NCBI GenBank assembly: GCA_963783085.1
Contig: CAWAMJ010000020.1
Coordinates: 124,001 to 188,000, forward strand
Direction of reading: 5' to 3'
DNA from: CAVYUC01 sp963783085
Lineage (GTDB): Bacteria; Bacteroidota; Bacteroidia; Bacteroidales; Prolixibacteraceae
DNA: 64,000 nucleotides
Both the position numbers and the translations under genes were made by a program. Below the pieces are notes generated by a model that was not told the DNA's origin, made no database searches, and saw only the letters and a list, made by a program, of their open reading frames with translations. Shown here one piece after another: positions 62,218 through 64,000 of the stretch (the first letter of the stretch is position 1; each line of letters begins with the position of its first letter).

Positions 62218-62295
62218 TTATAAAGGTCGTCATTCCCGCAGGAAGTGAACTTTGCATGAACAAACGATCGCTATTCGCGCGGGAATAACAGGTGA
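62218..62295. repeat. Imperfect inverted repeat between two minus-strand genes
   Basis: TCATTCCCGCAGG near 62229 and GCGGGAATAACAGG near 62280 face each other across ~40 bases. It may be a further REP-like remnant or a hairpin after the DUF1080 gene. It does not match the GGCTAAAGCC family. Confidence 0.4.
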
Positions 62296-62304
62296 ATCAC
62301 CAGG

Positions 62305-63027
62305 TTATTTTATTTCCCTGATTTTAATATTCCGGAACATCGTCAGGCCGCCGTGGTCCTGCAAGCCGATATGGCCGGTTTTTGACTCGCCGTAATGAGG
62401 TGCATCGGCCCATTTGCTGTTGGCTTTGTTTTGTTTCCATTCATCGGACCACAAATCGTATTCAACCACTTTTTTACCGTTTAGCCAGTGTTCCACGTGC
62501 GGATTATTCACAATAATTCGGCTTGTATTCCATTCGCCAACGGGTTTTACTTCAGCGCCCTGTGGCGGATTCATGCCGTAATTGGAGCCGCTGTACTGTG
62601 AAGGTTCCAACTCGCCGGGCCAGCCTTTTCCGTCGATGAGCTGGTATTCAGGCCCTGATTCATAAATAGCATCGGTAATGCCTTCCTGAACGTGGTAAAA
62701 TACTCCGGAATTACTTTCCGGCGCAATTTTCCATTCGAGGTACAATTCGAAATTTTCGTATTGTTTTTTTGTGATGATGTCGCCGCCATGATCGGAACCT
62801 ACTCCGGAGTTGTGCATCTCGCCATCGACAACTTTCCATCCGGATACTTCGCCGCCGTTAAACATTTTCCATTTATCCATCGACTGGCCGTCGAACAACA
62901 ATTCCCAGTCTTCCGATTTTTCTTTAGCCGATAATGTGTTCATTTCGTTTTCTTCTTTCTTTCCGGAATTGCAGGAAAAGAACGAAACAGCGACTAAAAG
63001 CAGGATTAGATTGGATAAGTTTTTCAT
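62305..63027 (-). CDS. DUF1080 (3-keto-disaccharide hydrolase) lipoprotein
   Basis: A 240-residue protein with a lipoprotein signal (MKNLSNLILLLVAVSFFSCN) and one DUF1080 domain: WELLFDGQSMDKWKMFNGGE, GDIITKKQYENFELYLEWKI, NSGVFYHVQEG, PQGAEVKPVGEWNTSRIIVN, GHIGLQDHGGLTMFRNIKIR. DUF1080 proteins have a concanavalin-like fold and several cleave 3-keto-glycosides. It probably belongs to the sugar-degradation set with the sulfatase upstream. Confidence 0.9.
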   Translation of the reverse strand: MKNLSNLILLLVAVSFFSCNSGKKEENEMNTLSAKEKSEDWELLFDGQSMDKWKMFNGGEVSGWKVVDGEMHNSGVGSDHGGDIITKKQYENFELYLEWKIAPESNSGVFYHVQEGITDAIYESGPEYQLIDGKGWPGELEPSQYSGSNYGMNPPQGAEVKPVGEWNTSRIIVNNPHVEHWLNGKKVVEYDLWSDEWKQNKANSKWADAPHYGESKTGHIGLQDHGGLTMFRNIKIREIK

Positions 63028-63114
63028 TTCTTCTATTATTTAATTTTTACTGAAGTTTAGTTCAAAAATACGAATTCGTTTTAAGAGAAGGCGCCGATTC
63101 CCTGGCTTTTGGAT

Positions 63115-64000
63115 CTATTCCGTCAGGTCAGAATCGTAATCGCTTTTATTTACCCAGCCGGCGGGTACTTTTTCGCCGCTCATGTACCGGTTGTAATAAT
63201 TCTGAACCGCACCCTGGTACTCATAATTATCAAAAATATCGCCATTGCCCAAAATTCTCGGATCTGCCTGTTCGGTTAGTTTTTCCTTCATCTCTCCTTC
63301 CATTTTCGATTTTAATTCGGCATAATTTTCATCTTCCGCCAAATTCACCATACAAAACGGATCTTTGTCGATGTTGTATAATTCTTCCGCCGGACGTTTG
63401 CCAAAGTTTAGCTGCCAGAATTCCATGATTCCTTTCTTTCTCCGGGTATCGAGGACATACGTTTTAGTTGGACTGCCATCGGTGTTCAGGTAGCCGGTTT
63501 CAGGATTTCCAGCAGGCCAGCGATCGATTTTAAAATTGTGCAGGTATAAAAATCCGTCGGTAATTATTCCCCGCACGGGATAACCCACATCGTTTGGCCT
63601 GCCTACATCGTGGCGCTCTTTTCCCACCAAAACAAAATCGCGCTCCGGAATTACCCGGCCGGATTTTTCGGAGTCAAAAATCTCAGTTAAACTTCTACCG
63701 GTAACCGGTTGCATCCCGGTTTCTTCGGCGGTCAAGCCGGCAAGCTCGAGGTAGGTGGGCGTAAAATCGATAAAATTCACAAAATCGTTTATCACACGCC
63801 CCGGGTTTTTAATACCGTTCGGCCACATGATTGCCAGCGGCAGGTGGTTTGAATATTCGTATACCTGACCTTTTATTCTCGGAAACGGCATACCATTATC
63901 GGCCGTCACAATTACAAGTGTATTATCGAGTTCCCCGATTTCTTCCAGTTTTTGAAGCATTTTTTGCAGGTGACTGTCGAAATATTCAATTTCGAATGCA
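63115..64000 (-). CDS. Sulfatase (arylsulfatase family), C-terminal part, truncated by the window
   Basis: The reading frame runs open to the window edge; at least 295 C-terminal codons are present. TLVIVTADNGMPFPRIKGQV gives the conserved Asp-Asn metal ligands, then EYSNHLPLAIMWPNGI and VNFIDFTPTYLELAGL, all family S1 sulfatase features, with EELYNIDKDPFCMVNLAEDE near the end. The catalytic Cys/Ser lies outside the window. Sulfatases desulfate algal or host glycans; it is co-oriented with the DUF1080 gene. Confidence 0.92.
   Translation of the reverse strand, partial: AFEIEYFDSHLQKMLQKLEEIGELDNTLVIVTADNGMPFPRIKGQVYEYSNHLPLAIMWPNGIKNPGRVINDFVNFIDFTPTYLELAGLTAEETGMQPVTGRSLTEIFDSEKSGRVIPERDFVLVGKERHDVGRPNDVGYPVRGIITDGFLYLHNFKIDRWPAGNPETGYLNTDGSPTKTYVLDTRRKKGIMEFWQLNFGKRPAEELYNIDKDPFCMVNLAEDENYAELKSKMEGEMKEKLTEQADPRILGNGDIFDNYEYQGAVQNYYNRYMSGEKVPAGWVNKSDYDSDLTE

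Noticed and set aside
62692..63043. Plus-strand open frames opposite the DUF1080 gene
   Set aside because: They are shadows of the well-supported minus-strand lipoprotein gene.

Overview
The window comes from a chromosome of a Bacteroidota bacterium, most likely a marine or gut-type polysaccharide degrader of the Marinilabiliales/Prolixibacteraceae kind. This is inferred from gene content: a sodium/proton-type NADH dehydrogenase tail (nuoL-M-N), a fused succinate dehydrogenase/fumarate reductase set in the order C-A-B, a GH88 hydrolase, a GH2 hydrolase, a DUF1080 protein and a sulfatase. Promoters of the Bacteroidota type (TTTG then TAnnTTTG) can be read in front of several genes. Genus and species cannot be decided from the sequence alone.

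Layout. 1-3166: end of the nuo operon. 3203-7110: a palindromic REP-like element, a minus-strand sugar operon (GH88, TIM-barrel isomerase, DNPH1-like hydrolase) and about three tandem copies of a ~257-bp non-coding repeat. 7126-26799: housekeeping genes (folK, sppA, cardiolipin synthase, ribD, prmC with a frameshift, ribF, lpxH-like, a FabH-like synthase, rmuC, a peroxiredoxin), then a minus-strand envelope cluster (LolA-like, YidD, three TPR proteins, a small membrane protein) and a GntP transporter.

27023-48406 is the centre of interest: a complete type III CRISPR-Cas island, best read as subtype III-D-like. It runs promoter, cas6, cas10 (GGDD present, no HD domain), a Cas7-like RAMP, a Csx10-like RAMP, a broken double-Cas7 RAMP, a DUF1016/YhcG-type PD-(D/E)xK nuclease, a TIGR04423-type small protein, a TIGR03986-type 862-residue RAMP, an uncharacterised Cys-containing protein, a small Rossmann-like protein, a Card1/Can2-type CARF nuclease, a Csx1-type CARF-HEPN RNase, an SF1 helicase, cas1, a CRISPR-associated primase-polymerase (frameshifted), cas2 with an N-terminal extension, leader, and a 27-repeat array. 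The array is split by an ISNCY-type insertion sequence that landed inside spacer 17 and left an 8-bp direct repeat. A hairpin terminator closes the island. The parts suggest target-RNA binding by the Cas7/Cas10 complex, cyclic oligoadenylate signalling to two different CARF nucleases, and an unusually large adaptation module (Cas1, Cas2, prim-pol, helicase).

48475-53824: a corrinoid methyl-transfer cluster (corrinoid protein, a URO-D/MtaA-like methyltransferase fused to a thioredoxin-like domain, a homocysteine methyltransferase-like protein, a CobW-type GTPase), interrupted by a REP-associated tyrosine transposase with its palindromes. 53924-57560: sdhCAB with promoter and terminator. 57794-64000: a hypothetical protein, a GH2 lipoprotein, a CPBP protease, a DUF1080 lipoprotein and a truncated sulfatase.

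Three genes (prmC, the double RAMP and the prim-pol) carry reading-frame breaks. As prmC is normally important for growth, some of these may be sequence errors, and raw reads should settle it.
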